Shown here: positions 34,565 to 44,613 of the stretch, piece by piece
Position numbering within the stretch: position 1 is the stretch's first letter
Layout: each line of letters starts with the position of its first letter
Source: Baaleninema simplex PCC 7105
GTDB taxonomy: Bacteria; Cyanobacteriota; Cyanobacteriia; Cyanobacteriales; Geitlerinemataceae
Assembly (NCBI RefSeq): GCF_000332355.1
Contig: NZ_KB235958.1
Location: forward strand, 3,799,721 to 3,863,720
Direction of reading: 5' to 3'
Length of the DNA: 64,000 nt
Translations under genes and position numbers: made by a program
The notes under the pieces: model-generated
What the model was told of the DNA's origin: nothing
Seen by the model: the letters and a program-made list of their open reading frames with translations, nothing else
The model's database searches: none

Positions 34565-35509
34565 TTACTTCTTATCGCTCGAGGCCGAGGACGATCGCCG
34601 GAAAAACCGCGCGATCGCCGCCCCACCACGCGAACTCAAGCGACGGCCGAGACTACGCCAGTTCGGAGCGACCACTTCTCCGTCTACCGTACTCGAAAAC
34701 CGCGCTTCCAACAGTTCCTTTAACTTACTGCTCGTCAACGGACGGTTGAGCGACCCCCGTTCCGCCAGGGAAATCGACCCGGTTTCCTCCGACACCACCA
34801 CGCACAAACAAGTTTTGACCCGTTCGGTAATCCCCATCGCCGCACGATGTCGCGTTCCCAACTGGCGAGACGCTGTGCGTTCCGACAACGGCAAAATAAT
34901 CCCCGCCGACACGATGCGCGATGCCCGAATCAACACCGCCCCGTCGTGCAGCAGCGTACTGGTTTGAAAGATCGTCTGCAACAACTCTTTCGACACTTCT
35001 GCATTGAGTTTGACGCCGGGGACTGAAAAATCTCGTTCGTCGATGGGTTGTTTCGTCTCCAACACCAGCAAAGCACCCGTGCGGTTTTGCGAAAGTTCCT
35101 TGATCGCATCGACGACTTCGTCCACGACACTGTCGGCCTTGGGCAGACTTTCTCTCGAGGACTGAAACAACCCGCCAATATCGCCGCGACCGAGTTGTTC
35201 GAGAAACTGGCGGAATTCCGACTGCAACGTCACCGCCATAGCCACGGCCGAGACGATGGTAATTTTATCGAGGACGAAGTGCAGTAATTTGAGATTTAAC
35301 GTACTGCTGAGACCGGCGGCCAGCACCAACACGACTAGCCCCTGCACCATCCACAGCGTGCGGCGTTCTCCGATCGCCACCAAGATCGTATAGGTCAGAA
35401 CGAAGACCAATCCGAGATCGATCGCCACCCAGAACTGCTGGATCGATCGCAACAGCGAGGACGGATTCCCGCTGGAGTTCGCTAGCCATTGCTGCCACAG
35501 AGATTCCAT
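34565..35509 (-). CDS. cdaA: Diadenylate cyclase (CdaA type)
   Basis: 314 residues. Three membrane helices in the first ~95 residues (VAIDLGLVFVLTYTILVAI, LVVLVLAAGL, ITIVSAVAMAVTL) precede a DAC/DisA_N domain with the catalytic DGA (189-191, LLHDGAVLI) and the ATP-contacting GTRHRAA (218-224). It condenses two ATP to cyclic di-AMP, which in cyanobacteria is linked to osmotic balance and day-night survival. Downstream of lysA by 128 bases. A 7TM-HD phosphohydrolase in the same window (41619) could be its degrading counterpart. Confidence 0.94.
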   Translation of the reverse strand: MESLWQQWLANSSGNPSSLLRSIQQFWVAIDLGLVFVLTYTILVAIGERRTLWMVQGLVVLVLAAGLSSTLNLKLLHFVLDKITIVSAVAMAVTLQSEFRQFLEQLGRGDIGGLFQSSRESLPKADSVVDEVVDAIKELSQNRTGALLVLETKQPIDERDFSVPGVKLNAEVSKELLQTIFQTSTLLHDGAVLIRASRIVSAGIILPLSERTASRQLGTRHRAAMGITERVKTCLCVVVSEETGSISLAERGSLNRPLTSSKLKELLEARFSSTVDGEVVAPNWRSLGRRLSSRGGAAIARFFRRSSSASSDKK

Positions 35510-35637
35510 CGAACTCTGGATTCTCCTCGTACTGCTGTGTTATCCAAAAAACGTCTCGAACGATATCCCAAACGATAAAAGAACGCTGCCTCAACCCGAG
35601 CTTGGCTCGACGAAGCGATCGATCTCCCTCGTCATCG

Positions 35638-37050
35638 TTAGCGATCTTCCATCGACACCAACCGCTCGGGCAAGCGGTCTTGCCGAAGTAAATCGGCGTC
35701 AGTTTCTCGCTGTAGGACGATATTGGCTTCTCCGTTGCCAACTAAAACGGCCGCCGGACGCGGTAACCGATTGTAATTCGAGGACATACTGTAATTGTAG
35801 GCTCCCGTCCCCATCACGACGAGAACGTCTCCAGCCTGGGTTTTCGGAAGTCGCACGTTCGAGACCAACACGTCTCCGGACTCGCAGTGTTTGCCCGCCA
35901 CCGTCACCGTTTCAGTCGCCGGGGCGCTCATGCGGTCGGCCACGACCGTTCGATACACCGATTGATAGGTGATCGGACGGGGATTGTCGGACATTCCACC
36001 GTCTACCGTAATGTAAGTTCGGATTCCCGGCACGGTTTTCTCTGCGCCGATGGTGTAAGCCGTCACGCAAGCCGACCCCACCAGCGATCGCCCCGGTTCG
36101 CAGAGCAAACGAGGTAACGGCATCCCCGCCTCGCGACAGGCTGCGGTGACGTTCTCACAGACGGTTTTCACCCACTCGTCGATGCTAGGGGGATCGTCGG
36201 CTTCCGTGTAACGAATGCCCAAACCGCCCCCCACGTTCAGTTCGGTAACGGGGAGACCGTAGGCTTTCGCCCGTTGCCACCAGGACACCATGACTTTCGG
36301 TAAGTCGCAGTGGGGCTGTAACTCGAAAATTTGCGATCCGATGTGGGCGTGCAAGCCGATACAGGACAAACTCGGATGTTGGCTGACGAACTCTAACACG
36401 GCGTCGAGGGAGTCGGGGTCGAAGCCGAACTTGCTATCGAGATGTCCCGTTTGGATATATTCGTGGGTGTGGCATTCGATACCGGGAGTCAACCGCAACA
36501 TCAACCGTACGGGGGTCGGACGATGTTCGCTCAGCGATACCAGAATGTTTAAATCGTTCCAGTTGTCGGCGACGATAGTGATACCGGCCTCGATCGCCCG
36601 TTGCAGTTCCCGGCGGGATTTGTTGTTGCCGTGGAGGTAAATGCGATCGGGCGATACCCCAGCTTTTAGCGCCGTGTACAGTTCGCCGCCGCTGACGACG
36701 TCAGTTCCCAACCCTTCACTGGCGACGATGGCACAGACAGCCAGACAACTCCAGGCTTTCGAGGCAAACAACACGAGACTGTCGCCGTCGTAATAGCGTT
36801 GAAAGGCGTCGCGATACTGGCGACAGGCTTCTCGCAGCGTGGCTTCGTCGAGGATGTAGAGGGGGGTTCCGAAGCGGCGAGTTAGGGTGGTGACGTCGCA
36901 ACCGCCGATTTCTAAGGTGTCGTTGTCGTTGACTCTGGCGGTGAGAGGAAACAGTTCCTGATTGGGGGAACGGGTGTCGGTAGAACCCTCGTTTGAGGGC
37001 AGGTAGGACAAACCAGACGTCGGGGATTCAACAGGAGGAGTCGATACCAT
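35638..37050 (-). CDS. lysA: Diaminopimelate decarboxylase
   Basis: 470 residues, normal length. Fold III PLP enzyme that makes L-lysine from meso-diaminopimelate. PLP lysine Lys98 in LVLFASKAWSCLAV, then GTDVVSGGELYTAL, GLHAHIGSQIFEL, ELNVGGGLGIRY, LCEPGRSLVG and a C-terminal GAYNYSMSSNYNRLPRPAAV. The N-terminal ~45 residues are a variable extension. Divergent from rimI. It probably starts a leftward transcription unit with cdaA and originally uppS. Confidence 0.95.
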   Translation of the reverse strand: MVSTPPVESPTSGLSYLPSNEGSTDTRSPNQELFPLTARVNDNDTLEIGGCDVTTLTRRFGTPLYILDEATLREACRQYRDAFQRYYDGDSLVLFASKAWSCLAVCAIVASEGLGTDVVSGGELYTALKAGVSPDRIYLHGNNKSRRELQRAIEAGITIVADNWNDLNILVSLSEHRPTPVRLMLRLTPGIECHTHEYIQTGHLDSKFGFDPDSLDAVLEFVSQHPSLSCIGLHAHIGSQIFELQPHCDLPKVMVSWWQRAKAYGLPVTELNVGGGLGIRYTEADDPPSIDEWVKTVCENVTAACREAGMPLPRLLCEPGRSLVGSACVTAYTIGAEKTVPGIRTYITVDGGMSDNPRPITYQSVYRTVVADRMSAPATETVTVAGKHCESGDVLVSNVRLPKTQAGDVLVVMGTGAYNYSMSSNYNRLPRPAAVLVGNGEANIVLQRETDADLLRQDRLPERLVSMEDR

Positions 37051-37257
37051 GATTTGAGATAAATACGCGATCGCGAGTCGAGCAACATCTTCGGCGGGCT
37101 ACCTGCACGGCAACCGCGCCGACAGGTTTCAAACCGTTTTCAAGGAGACGTTCGAGGAAGGTCGAGCCGAAGTCCAGTAACTCGAACTTACATCTACTAA
37201 ATCTCTAGTGTACAATCTAGGGCTGCTGATTCCGAACGCTTTCGATCGATTCTTCCC

Positions 37258-37806
37258 GTGACCCATCTTCATCTCAAACCGCTGTCCGTCGAGGACTTGC
37301 CCTCTATTGTCGAACTCGATCGCACCTGTTTCGGCCGACTGTGGACGGAAGCGGGATATCGACGGGAACTCGAAAGTCCCAACAGCGACTTGCCGGGTCT
37401 GTTCGCCACGGACGAGAACGGAGTTTCTCTCGTGGGTTTGGGCTGTCTTTGGGCGATTCTCGACGAAGCCCACCTCACCCTTTTGGCCGTTTTGCCTCCA
37501 TACCGACGGCACGGGTTGGGGCGGTTGTTGTTGCAGGCGCTGTTGCGATCGGCCCGACAGCGGGGTTTAGAGCGAGCTACCTTAGAAGTTAGTACTGCTA
37601 ATCACGCTGCACGATCGCTCTACGAACAATTTGGCTTTCGAGAAGCGGGACGACGACAGGCATATTATCCCAATGGAGAGGATGCGTCGATTTTGTGGTT
37701 AAGTGGGATACAAAATGCCGGTTTTTTACAAAAATTAGAAGATTGGGATCGTCAACTTCTACATCGCCTCGATCGCCAAGGTTGGAAAATCTTAAAAACT
37801 TGTTAA
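37258..37806 (+). CDS. rimI: Ribosomal protein S18-alanine N-acetyltransferase
   Basis: 182 residues from a GTG at 37258. GNAT fold: CLWAILDEAHLTLLAVLPPYRRHGLGRLLLQALL holds the acetyl-CoA motif A (RRHGLG), followed by LEVSTANHAARSLYEQFGF. The match of LEVR/LEVS..N..A..LY..FGF is the RimI signature. It is longer than Escherichia coli RimI (148) by a C-terminal extension, as commonly seen in cyanobacteria. Divergent from lysA across about 200 bases. Confidence 0.88.
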   Translation: MTHLHLKPLSVEDLPSIVELDRTCFGRLWTEAGYRRELESPNSDLPGLFATDENGVSLVGLGCLWAILDEAHLTLLAVLPPYRRHGLGRLLLQALLRSARQRGLERATLEVSTANHAARSLYEQFGFREAGRRQAYYPNGEDASILWLSGIQNAGFLQKLEDWDRQLLHRLDRQGWKILKTC

Positions 37807-38305
37807 ATCTCGAGATTTTTACGACGAGAAGGGCGATCGCGTACTGCGAGACTCGCCGCCGTAGCAAGACCCAAGCGAGGTTTGCTATGCTAATTCCTAC
37901 AAAACAAAAGCGATCGCCGCCGTGACTCTACGCGGCTCGAGCTTGCCTACGAAACGCGACGGGTCGATGTGATTCTCAACTCCACTTTTGACGTTAAGTC
38001 CCTTTAGAAACCGCTAACAGGATTGTTTTTGCTAAAATCAACCTACGAGAAGCCAGTCTGGGATCGTTTCAGTCAAGGGTTTTATTCCCGTTCTGAAACG
38101 AAAGGCGCGGGGAAGTTCCCCATCTCCCGAGCGCGGTCGGTCAGAAGGTCGAAGCACTTCCCAAGCACCGAACGAGTGCGACAGAGTGCCAGGAGCGCGA
38201 GAATCCCCCGCCCCCCGAAATTCCCCTGTCCGGGGAGCGTCCGAGACGTTTTCCCCCTTTGCCTGGGAACCCGCCTTCAACACTGTTCGGTATCGGAAGT
38301 ACGCC
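37807..38305. other. 499-bp gap upstream of clpC
   Basis: No supported gene. The stretch is AT-moderate to about 38035 and GC-rich after that. The TTGTTTTTGCTAAAAT sequence near 38021-38036 may be promoter-like for clpC, leaving a leader of about 260 bases. An open frame that extends clpC upstream to 38186 is not conserved-looking. Confidence 0.4.
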
Positions 38306-40774
38306 ATGTTTGAACGATTTACAGAAAAAGCCATCAAAGTAATTATGCTCGCCCAGGAGGAAGCTCGCCGCTTGGGACATAACTTCGTCGGCACGGAGCA
38401 AATTCTCCTGGGTTTGATCGGTGAAGGCACCGGCGTCGCGGCCAAAGTTCTCAAATCGATGGGGGTCAACCTCAAAGACGCGCGCATCGAAGTCGAAAAA
38501 ATTATCGGTCGCGGCTCTGGATTCGTAGCCGTGGAAATTCCCTTCACCCCCCGAGCCAAGCGCGTCTTGGAACTGTCCCTCGAAGAAGCTCGCCAACTGG
38601 GACACAATTATATCGGCACGGAACACCTGTTGTTAGGCTTGATTCGCGAAGGGGAAGGCGTGGCCGCCCGCGTGTTGGAAAATCTCGGCGTCGATCTCTC
38701 GAAAGTCCGAACGCAAGTGATTCGGATGTTGGGCGAAACGGCAGAGGTGGCCGCCGGCCCCGGTGGCGGACGCACCAAAACGCCGACCCTCGACGAATTT
38801 GGCTCCAACCTCACCCAAATGGCGGTTGAAGGCAAACTCGATCCGGTGGTGGGACGCCAAACGGAAATCGAGCGGGTCATTCAAATTCTCGGACGCCGGA
38901 CTAAAAACAACCCGGTGTTGATCGGCGAACCGGGGGTGGGTAAAACGGCCATCGCCGAAGGTCTGGCGCAACGCATCGCCAACGGCGACATTCCCGACAT
39001 TTTAGAAGACAAACGGGTCGTTACCCTCGATATCGGCTTGTTGGTGGCAGGGACGAAATATCGCGGCGAATTCGAGGAACGCCTCAAGAAAATCATGGAC
39101 GAAATCCGTCAGGCGTCCAACGTGATTTTGGTCATCGACGAGGTTCACACCCTCATCGGAGCAGGGGCCGCCGAAGGTGCGATCGATGCGGCGAACATCC
39201 TCAAACCGGCGTTGGCACGGGGCGAGTTGCAGTGCATCGGGGCGACGACTCTCGACGAATACCGCAAGCACATCGAACGAGACGCCGCTCTCGAACGTCG
39301 CTTCCAACCGGTAATGGTGGGCGAACCCAGCGTGGAGGAAACGATTCAGATCCTCTTCGGACTGCGGGAGCGCTACGAACAACACCACAAGCTGAAAATT
39401 TCCGACGAAGCCCTCGATGCGGCGGCGAAACTCTCCGATCGCTATATTAGCGATCGCTACCTGCCCGACAAAGCCATCGACCTCATCGACGAAGCTGGCT
39501 CTCGCGTGCGTTTGCTGGAATCGCAACTGCCTCCGGCAGCCAAAGAACTCGATAAAGAACTGCGGAACGTCCTGAAGGAGAAAGACGACGCCGTGCGATC
39601 GCAAGATTTCGATCGCGCTGGGGTGCTACGCGATCGCGAAATGGAAATCAAAGCTGAAATCAAAGCGATCGCCCAAAGCAAAAAAGGCGACACCAGCAAC
39701 AGCGAAGACTCTCCCGTCGTCAACGAAGAGGACATCGCCCACATCGTCGCCAGTTGGACGGGAGTTCCGGTGAACAAACTCACCGAATCCGAATCCGAGA
39801 AGCTGCTGCACATGGAAGACACCCTGCACCAGCGCCTCATCGGACAAGACGAAGCCGTTCGCGCCGTCTCCCGCGCCATCCGCCGCGCTCGCGTTGGCTT
39901 GAAGAACCCCAACCGCCCCATCGCCAGCTTCATCTTCTCCGGTCCCACGGGGGTCGGTAAAACCGAACTCACCAAAGCCCTGGCGACCTACTTCTTCGGA
40001 TCTGAAGAAGCCATGATTCGCCTGGATATGTCCGAGTACATGGAACGTCACACCGTTTCCAAACTCATCGGTTCGCCGCCGGGATACGTCGGATACAACG
40101 AAGGCGGACAACTCACCGAAGCGGTGCGTCGCCGTCCTTATACCGTGGTGCTGTTCGACGAAATCGAAAAAGCCCACCCCGACGTCTTCAATATGCTGCT
40201 GCAAATCCTTGAAGACGGTCGCCTCACCGATGCCAAAGGACGCACGGTAGACTTCAAAAACACCCTGCTCATCCTCACCTCGAACATCGGGTCTAAGGTC
40301 ATCGAAAAAGGTGGCGGAAGTCTCGGATTCGAGTTCGCCGACGACCAAACCGAAGCCCAGTACAACCGCATTCGCAACTTGGTCAACGAAGAACTCAAAC
40401 AGTACTTCCGTCCCGAGTTCCTCAACCGTCTCGATGAGATTATCGTCTTCCGTCAACTCACGAAAGACGAAGTTAAGGAAATCGGCGATATCTTACTCGA
40501 GGAAGTGTTCGGCCGCTTGACGGAACAGGGTATCAAGCTCGAAGTCACCGAGAAGTTTAAAGATCGTTTGGTCGAGGAAGGATACAACCCCAGTTACGGG
40601 GCGCGTCCGTTACGTCGGGCGATTATGCGCCTCCTCGAAGACAGCCTCGCCGAAGAGATTCTCTCGGGACGCGTTCAAGACGGAGATACCGCCTTGGTGG
40701 ATGTGGACGATGAAGGGAAGGTGACGATTAATTTGAAAGAGCGTTCTGAAGAAATGCTCGTAGCAACCGAGTAG
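38306..40774 (+). CDS. clpC: Clp protease ATP-binding subunit ClpC
   Basis: 822 residues from the ATG at 38306, which opens [32 protein letters not shown]-type sequence, the canonical ClpC start. Double Clp-N repeats (1-145), first AAA module with [16 protein letters not shown], a UVR/M coiled-coil insert ([23 protein letters not shown]), then the second AAA module with [17 protein letters not shown]. It unfolds substrates for ClpP-type proteases in the cytosol and is essential in cyanobacteria, with roles in quality control of photosynthetic proteins. It is followed by a strong terminator. Confidence 0.97.
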   Translation: MFERFTEKAIKVIMLAQEEARRLGHNFVGTEQILLGLIGEGTGVAAKVLKSMGVNLKDARIEVEKIIGRGSGFVAVEIPFTPRAKRVLELSLEEARQLGHNYIGTEHLLLGLIREGEGVAARVLENLGVDLSKVRTQVIRMLGETAEVAAGPGGGRTKTPTLDEFGSNLTQMAVEGKLDPVVGRQTEIERVIQILGRRTKNNPVLIGEPGVGKTAIAEGLAQRIANGDIPDILEDKRVVTLDIGLLVAGTKYRGEFEERLKKIMDEIRQASNVILVIDEVHTLIGAGAAEGAIDAANILKPALARGELQCIGATTLDEYRKHIERDAALERRFQPVMVGEPSVEETIQILFGLRERYEQHHKLKISDEALDAAAKLSDRYISDRYLPDKAIDLIDEAGSRVRLLESQLPPAAKELDKELRNVLKEKDDAVRSQDFDRAGVLRDREMEIKAEIKAIAQSKKGDTSNSEDSPVVNEEDIAHIVASWTGVPVNKLTESESEKLLHMEDTLHQRLIGQDEAVRAVSRAIRRARVGLKNPNRPIASFIFSGPTGVGKTELTKALATYFFGSEEAMIRLDMSEYMERHTVSKLIGSPPGYVGYNEGGQLTEAVRRRPYTVVLFDEIEKAHPDVFNMLLQILEDGRLTDAKGRTVDFKNTLLILTSNIGSKVIEKGGGSLGFEFADDQTEAQYNRIRNLVNEELKQYFRPEFLNRLDEIIVFRQLTKDEVKEIGDILLEEVFGRLTEQGIKLEVTEKFKDRLVEEGYNPSYGARPLRRAIMRLLEDSLAEEILSGRVQDGDTALVDVDDEGKVTINLKERSEEMLVATE

Positions 40775-40792
40775 GTTGAAGGTTGAAAAGCG

Positions 40793-40827
40793 ATCGGAGT
40801 GGGATAAGTTCCACTCCGATTTTTTTT
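40793..40827 (+). terminator. Intrinsic terminator of clpC
   Basis: Perfect 10-bp stem ATCGGAGTGG / CCACTCCGAT with an 8-base loop GATAAGTT, directly followed by seven Ts. A classic Rho-independent terminator 18 bases after the clpC stop. Confidence 0.93.
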
Positions 40828-40830
40828 GTC

Positions 40831-41033
40831 TTCACCACAGAGACACAGAGGACACAGAGAGGGCTTGGGGTTCGCGATTATAAGTTGGGTGGGATTCACC
40901 ACAGAGACACAGAGGACACAGAGAGGGCTTGGGGTTCGCGATTATAAGTTGGGTGGGATTCACCACAGAGACACAGAGGACTTCACCACAGAGACACAGA
41001 GGACACAGAGAGGGCTTGGGGTTCGCGATTATA
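40831..41033 (+). repeat. Tandem 64-bp repeats (CACCACAGAGACACAGAGG type), left array
   Basis: Units starting TTCACCACAGAGACACAGAG at 40831, 40895, 40959 (only 23 bases) and 40982. The first two are identical 64-bp units, and the last is cut at about 41033. The core repeats the 9-mer-like CACAGAGGA. The inverted form of the same core flanks the other side of the GxxExxY gene (41456-41611). Both arrays together bracket that single gene. Confidence 0.92.
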
Positions 41034-41071
41034 GTTTTGTGATACTTTAGACGCTACAGAGATATGGAAAA

Positions 41072-41452
41072 ATGGGAGAGATTAGTAATATTTCGGGACA
41101 GGTGATTGGAGCGGCAATTGAAGTACATCGAGAGTTAGGACCGGGTTTGTTAGAATCGACTTATGAGGCGTGCTTGGCTCGTGAATTAGAGCAGAAAGGC
41201 GTACAGGTCGAGCGTCAAGTCGAACAACCTGTGATTTACAAGGGACTGCATTTAGAGTGTGGATACCGTTTGGATTTGCTTGTCGAAAAACAAGTTATCG
41301 TAGAACTAAAGTCCGTCGAAACCCTTCTTCCCATTCACGAAGCGCAGCTTTTAACCTATCTCAAACTTCGCAATCTACGACTCGGACTCCTCATCAACTT
41401 TAACGTCCCAGTCCTAAAAAAAGGCATAAAACGTCTGATAAACGGCTACTAA
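41072..41452 (+). CDS. GxxExxY protein (PD-(D/E)XK nuclease superfamily, PDDEXK_3)
   Basis: 126 residues. It carries the eponymous GxxExxY motif as GLLESTY (25-31) and a PD-(D/E)XK core: Asp68 in [10 protein letters not shown] and Glu78-Leu-Lys80 in VIVELKSVE, then [11 protein letters not shown], the helix common to this family. Biochemical function is unknown, though a nuclease role is expected from the fold. The gene is alone, between inverted arrays of the CACAGAGACACAGAGG repeat, and begins about 40 bases after the left array. This arrangement suggests the protein and the repeats form one mobile or repeat-maintaining unit. Confidence 0.88.
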   Translation: MGEISNISGQVIGAAIEVHRELGPGLLESTYEACLARELEQKGVQVERQVEQPVIYKGLHLECGYRLDLLVEKQVIVELKSVETLLPIHEAQLLTYLKLRNLRLGLLINFNVPVLKKGIKRLINGY

Positions 41453-41455
41453 ATC

Positions 41456-41616
41456 CCTCTGTGTCCTCTGTGTCTCTGTGGTGAACAAAATCCGAGCGAG
41501 TCTCATCAAAAAAGACTAAACCTCTCTGTGTCCTCTGTGTCTCTGTGGTGAACAAAATCTGAGCGAGTTTCATCAAAAAAGACTAAACCTCTCTGTGTCT
41601 CTGTGGTGAATCCCAC
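41456..41616 (-). repeat. Tandem repeats, right array, inverted relative to the left array
   Basis: Three copies of CTCTGTGTCTCTGTGGTGAA, the first two with an extra CTCTGTGTC, begin near 41456, 41522 and 41589, spaced 66 bases apart. The spacers AACAAAATCYGAGCGAG and TCATCAAAAAAGACTAAAC differ from those of the left array. The last copy ends GTGGTGAATCCCACC, the exact inverse of GGTGGGATTCACCAC in the left array. The array ends just before the stop codon of the 7TM-HD gene (41619). Confidence 0.9.
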
Positions 41617-41618
41617 CA

Positions 41619-44171
41619 TCATTTATTTGATAAAACCGCTTTCGGATATGCAATGCGCTTGTGATTGAACTGTTGCCAAACCTGGACGAAAATCTCGGCA
41701 ATTTTGCTCATATCCGATCGCGTCAATCCCGAATCCACGAGTTGATTGTCCTGCCATCGCGCCCGAAGAATTTTGTTCACCATCGAAAAGGCTTCATCTG
41801 GAGTGGCATCTTTCAACGACCGCAGTGCTGCTTCGCAAGAGTCCGCTAACATGACAATTCCCGTTTCTCGAGATTGGGGAATCGGCCCCTCATAGCGGAA
41901 ATCCGGTTCGCAAACGTCGCGATCGCTGCGATGTTTGGCTTGATAGAAAAAATAAGCGATGAGCATCGTCCCTTGGTGTTCGGGAATAAACGCCTGAATC
42001 GCTTTAGGAAGGCGACTTTTTCTCGCCATCACCAACCCTTCGCTCACGTGCTTTTTAATAATCGAGGCACTTTTCCACGGATCGTTAATGCGATCGTGTT
42101 TGTTCGGGCCGCCCATTTGGTTTTCCACAAAACTCAACGGATCGTGCATTTTCCCGATATCGTGATAGAGCGTTCCCGCCCGCACCAACTCCACATTACA
42201 GCCCAACGCCTTCGCCGCCGACTCGGCCAAAGTGGCCACGAACAACGTATGTTGGAACGTTCCGGGAGCTTCGGCTGCCAAGCGTTTGAGCAGCGGACGG
42301 TTGGGGTTCGACAGTTCTGAGAGACGAACCGGCGTGACCAGGTCGAACAGATGTTCGAGATAGGGACTGACGCCTAAAACAACGATACTCCAGGCAACGC
42401 CCCACAGACCTTGTAAGAGCGCTCCTTTCAGGGGAAGCGACCACACCGGCCCGAGAGTGCCGTAGAGGAGCAGTTCGGTCGCGGTGACGAGGAGATAGGC
42501 GATCGCCTGGGATACCCCGACACCCACACCTAACAGGGCGAGTTCTTCGCGCGATCGCAAGCGTCCGGCGACGATGCCCCCCAATGCACCACTGACGACG
42601 CCAGCGATCAGATAGCCGAACTCGATTTCTAACCCCAAGGGCATGAGGATACCGAGGATCGAAACGACGGTTACGCCCATTAACGATCCGTAAAAGCTGC
42701 CCACAGCTAAGCCGATCGCGGGAAGACTCGTCGTCGGAACGCCAAACATCACGAGAATCGGAGCGCTCAGGCTCAGTATCAACACTAACAGGCGATCGCG
42801 CTGGCGAATTTTCGGATGGACTCGTTTTTCGATCGCGCAATACAGAGACGTTCCCACCCAGACGACCCCTCCGAAGGCAATCCAGCCCAACCCGTTGACG
42901 GGGTCGCGCCGTACGAGGTTAAAGTGATCGAGGAGCGCGAATTGAGACGGCGTGATGGTGTCCCCGGCTTCAACGATGATATCGCCGCGATCGACGCTCA
43001 CAAAAACCACATCCTGGGCGGCGGCCGCTTGTTCGGCGCGTTCGCGGGTTTTCTCCTTATCCACCGTTAAGTTGGGTTCCAAGGCGCTCGTTAGCAGTAC
43101 CGTCGCGAAGGCGTTGCTGCGGGCGTTCGGTTGCAGGGCCGACAGCTGCATGGACACGGAAGCTTCGATCGATTCGGGCAGTACCCCTTGCGAGATACCT
43201 TGGGCTAACATCTGCTTGGCCACCTGTAAGACGTTTTTTTGCGTTTGCTGCCATTGGGCGTCGGACAAGTCGAACAGGGTGCTGGTATAAATCAATTGCG
43301 AGTCGACATAGGGAACCTCCGACAAACTGGCGATCGCGATGGTGTACCGTTGTCGAACGGTCTCGATTTGACGAACGAGTTTGTCGAACTCTTCGTCTGA
43401 GGCGCGATCTCGATAAGCGCGAAGTTGCTGTGTCGCTTGACGGGTCAGGCTGTTGGGCGTTTGGAGCAAGTTCGACAATCCTTGAGACACGCCGTTGAGA
43501 GCGCCGAGGCGAGTGGCTTGCAATAACTCGTCGTCGGCGTTCTCGAGGCGATCGCCGCTATCTTCGGAGGGGCGATCGAAAGGACTCGAGACTTCAGAAT
43601 TTTCGGGCGGTTCGATCGCCCATTGAATCGCTTGCCATTCCCACACCGAACATTCTCGCAAGTACCGTTGAATGTCAGTCGACAGAATGCCCGTCGCCAC
43701 GTAAGGAAATTCGCCAACGAGATCCCGTAGGGCGTTTCCCTGTTCCAAATAGCCTTCGATGGTGTTGAGGACGCGGGTGTTGACGACCGGATCTCCCACG
43801 AGAACGGGCGTTGCTCCGACGCGGGCGTTGCGGCGGTTTTCCTCGGTACTTTGAGTGTCTCTGACCTTCGCCGATTCGGGGGCGACAATCGTTTTCGACG
43901 CCTGACTTCCCACCCCGAGTTCCGGTTGATTGTAGAAGCGCTGACCCAGCGTTCCCGTCAGACAGAACACAGCGACGGCGATCGACACGGGACTGGAAGT
44001 CGTCCGCTTCCGGGAGGATTTTACCCCGAGTTCTGGGCGGTGCCGTCTGTTCGACGACGCCACGACCGCAGGGGAACCGGCCGCACCGCTTTCGCGGCGG
44101 TGCGTCGCATTTTCGCGCCACCGATGCCATTGGCGGCCGAGCTGCTGTGTCAGAGTTTGCAGGGCTTTCAT
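41619..44171 (-). CDS. 7TM-HD family phosphohydrolase (PgpH-like, possible c-di-AMP phosphodiesterase)
   Basis: 850 residues from the ATG at 44171; a GTG four codons upstream is possible. An N-terminal helix is followed by a large extracytoplasmic 7TMR-HDED domain, seven membrane helices in the middle, and a C-terminal HD domain with LYHDIGKMHDPLSFVENQ, the HxxHD-type metal site, and RSLKDATPDEAF. Listeria PgpH of the same architecture hydrolyses c-di-AMP, and CdaA in this window makes it, so that substrate is likely. Its 3' end abuts the GxxExxY repeat array. Confidence 0.9.
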   Translation of the reverse strand: MKALQTLTQQLGRQWHRWRENATHRRESGAAGSPAVVASSNRRHRPELGVKSSRKRTTSSPVSIAVAVFCLTGTLGQRFYNQPELGVGSQASKTIVAPESAKVRDTQSTEENRRNARVGATPVLVGDPVVNTRVLNTIEGYLEQGNALRDLVGEFPYVATGILSTDIQRYLRECSVWEWQAIQWAIEPPENSEVSSPFDRPSEDSGDRLENADDELLQATRLGALNGVSQGLSNLLQTPNSLTRQATQQLRAYRDRASDEEFDKLVRQIETVRQRYTIAIASLSEVPYVDSQLIYTSTLFDLSDAQWQQTQKNVLQVAKQMLAQGISQGVLPESIEASVSMQLSALQPNARSNAFATVLLTSALEPNLTVDKEKTRERAEQAAAAQDVVFVSVDRGDIIVEAGDTITPSQFALLDHFNLVRRDPVNGLGWIAFGGVVWVGTSLYCAIEKRVHPKIRQRDRLLVLILSLSAPILVMFGVPTTSLPAIGLAVGSFYGSLMGVTVVSILGILMPLGLEIEFGYLIAGVVSGALGGIVAGRLRSREELALLGVGVGVSQAIAYLLVTATELLLYGTLGPVWSLPLKGALLQGLWGVAWSIVVLGVSPYLEHLFDLVTPVRLSELSNPNRPLLKRLAAEAPGTFQHTLFVATLAESAAKALGCNVELVRAGTLYHDIGKMHDPLSFVENQMGGPNKHDRINDPWKSASIIKKHVSEGLVMARKSRLPKAIQAFIPEHQGTMLIAYFFYQAKHRSDRDVCEPDFRYEGPIPQSRETGIVMLADSCEAALRSLKDATPDEAFSMVNKILRARWQDNQLVDSGLTRSDMSKIAEIFVQVWQQFNHKRIAYPKAVLSNK

Positions 44172-44418
44172 ACGCGAAACCACGCTCGGTGAGAAGACAG
44201 AACCTCACAGGCTATATTATAAAGTCGCCTTGTGGGGATGCAGCACTGGACGACGATCGCCCGACCGATCGCCCAACTGTCTGTCGTCTTCCGTGACAGA
44301 TCGGGTTGTGGAACCTTCGGGGCGATCGCACGCCACAAAGTCCAGTTGAATAAAAGCGTCGTAAGAATTCCCTCGACCGTCGCGCGATGCGGTCGATAAC
44401 TCCCGAGGTGACCTGTCC

Positions 44419-44613
44419 ATGTTCTCTGCATCTGTCGTTCCCTTAGCTCTCGGCTCGATCGCTGCAATTCTCTGTGCCGGGGCTGACGAAGAAATTGAAT
44501 CCGTTCTCGCAGGCGCGATCGCCATCGTCTGTTTCGTCGTCGCGTTGTGCTTGGCGCCGACCGCCGTGCAACTGCTGTTCTTAATCCTGTGTTTGTTGTG
44601 GCAGCGTCGCTAA
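44419..44613 (+). CDS. Small membrane protein, unknown function
   Basis: 64 residues, about two hydrophobic helices (VVPLALGSIAAILCAGA and IAIVCFVVALCLAPTAVQLLFLILCLL). The ATG at 44419 is preceded by GAGGTGA at suitable spacing. It ends with a four-base overlap with the 3' end of the convergent histidine kinase. Not recognised as a named family; the ribosome site and good hydrophobic pattern support a real gene. Confidence 0.5.
   Translation: MFSASVVPLALGSIAAILCAGADEEIESVLAGAIAIVCFVVALCLAPTAVQLLFLILCLLWQRR

Noticed and set aside
39002-40456. Minus-strand open frames opposite clpC
   Set aside because: Antisense shadows caused by the GC-biased third positions of clpC.
40831-41033. CRISPR array
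   Set aside because: Repeats are contiguous identical 64-bp units without unique spacers, reappear inverted on the other side of a gene, and no cas gene is near.
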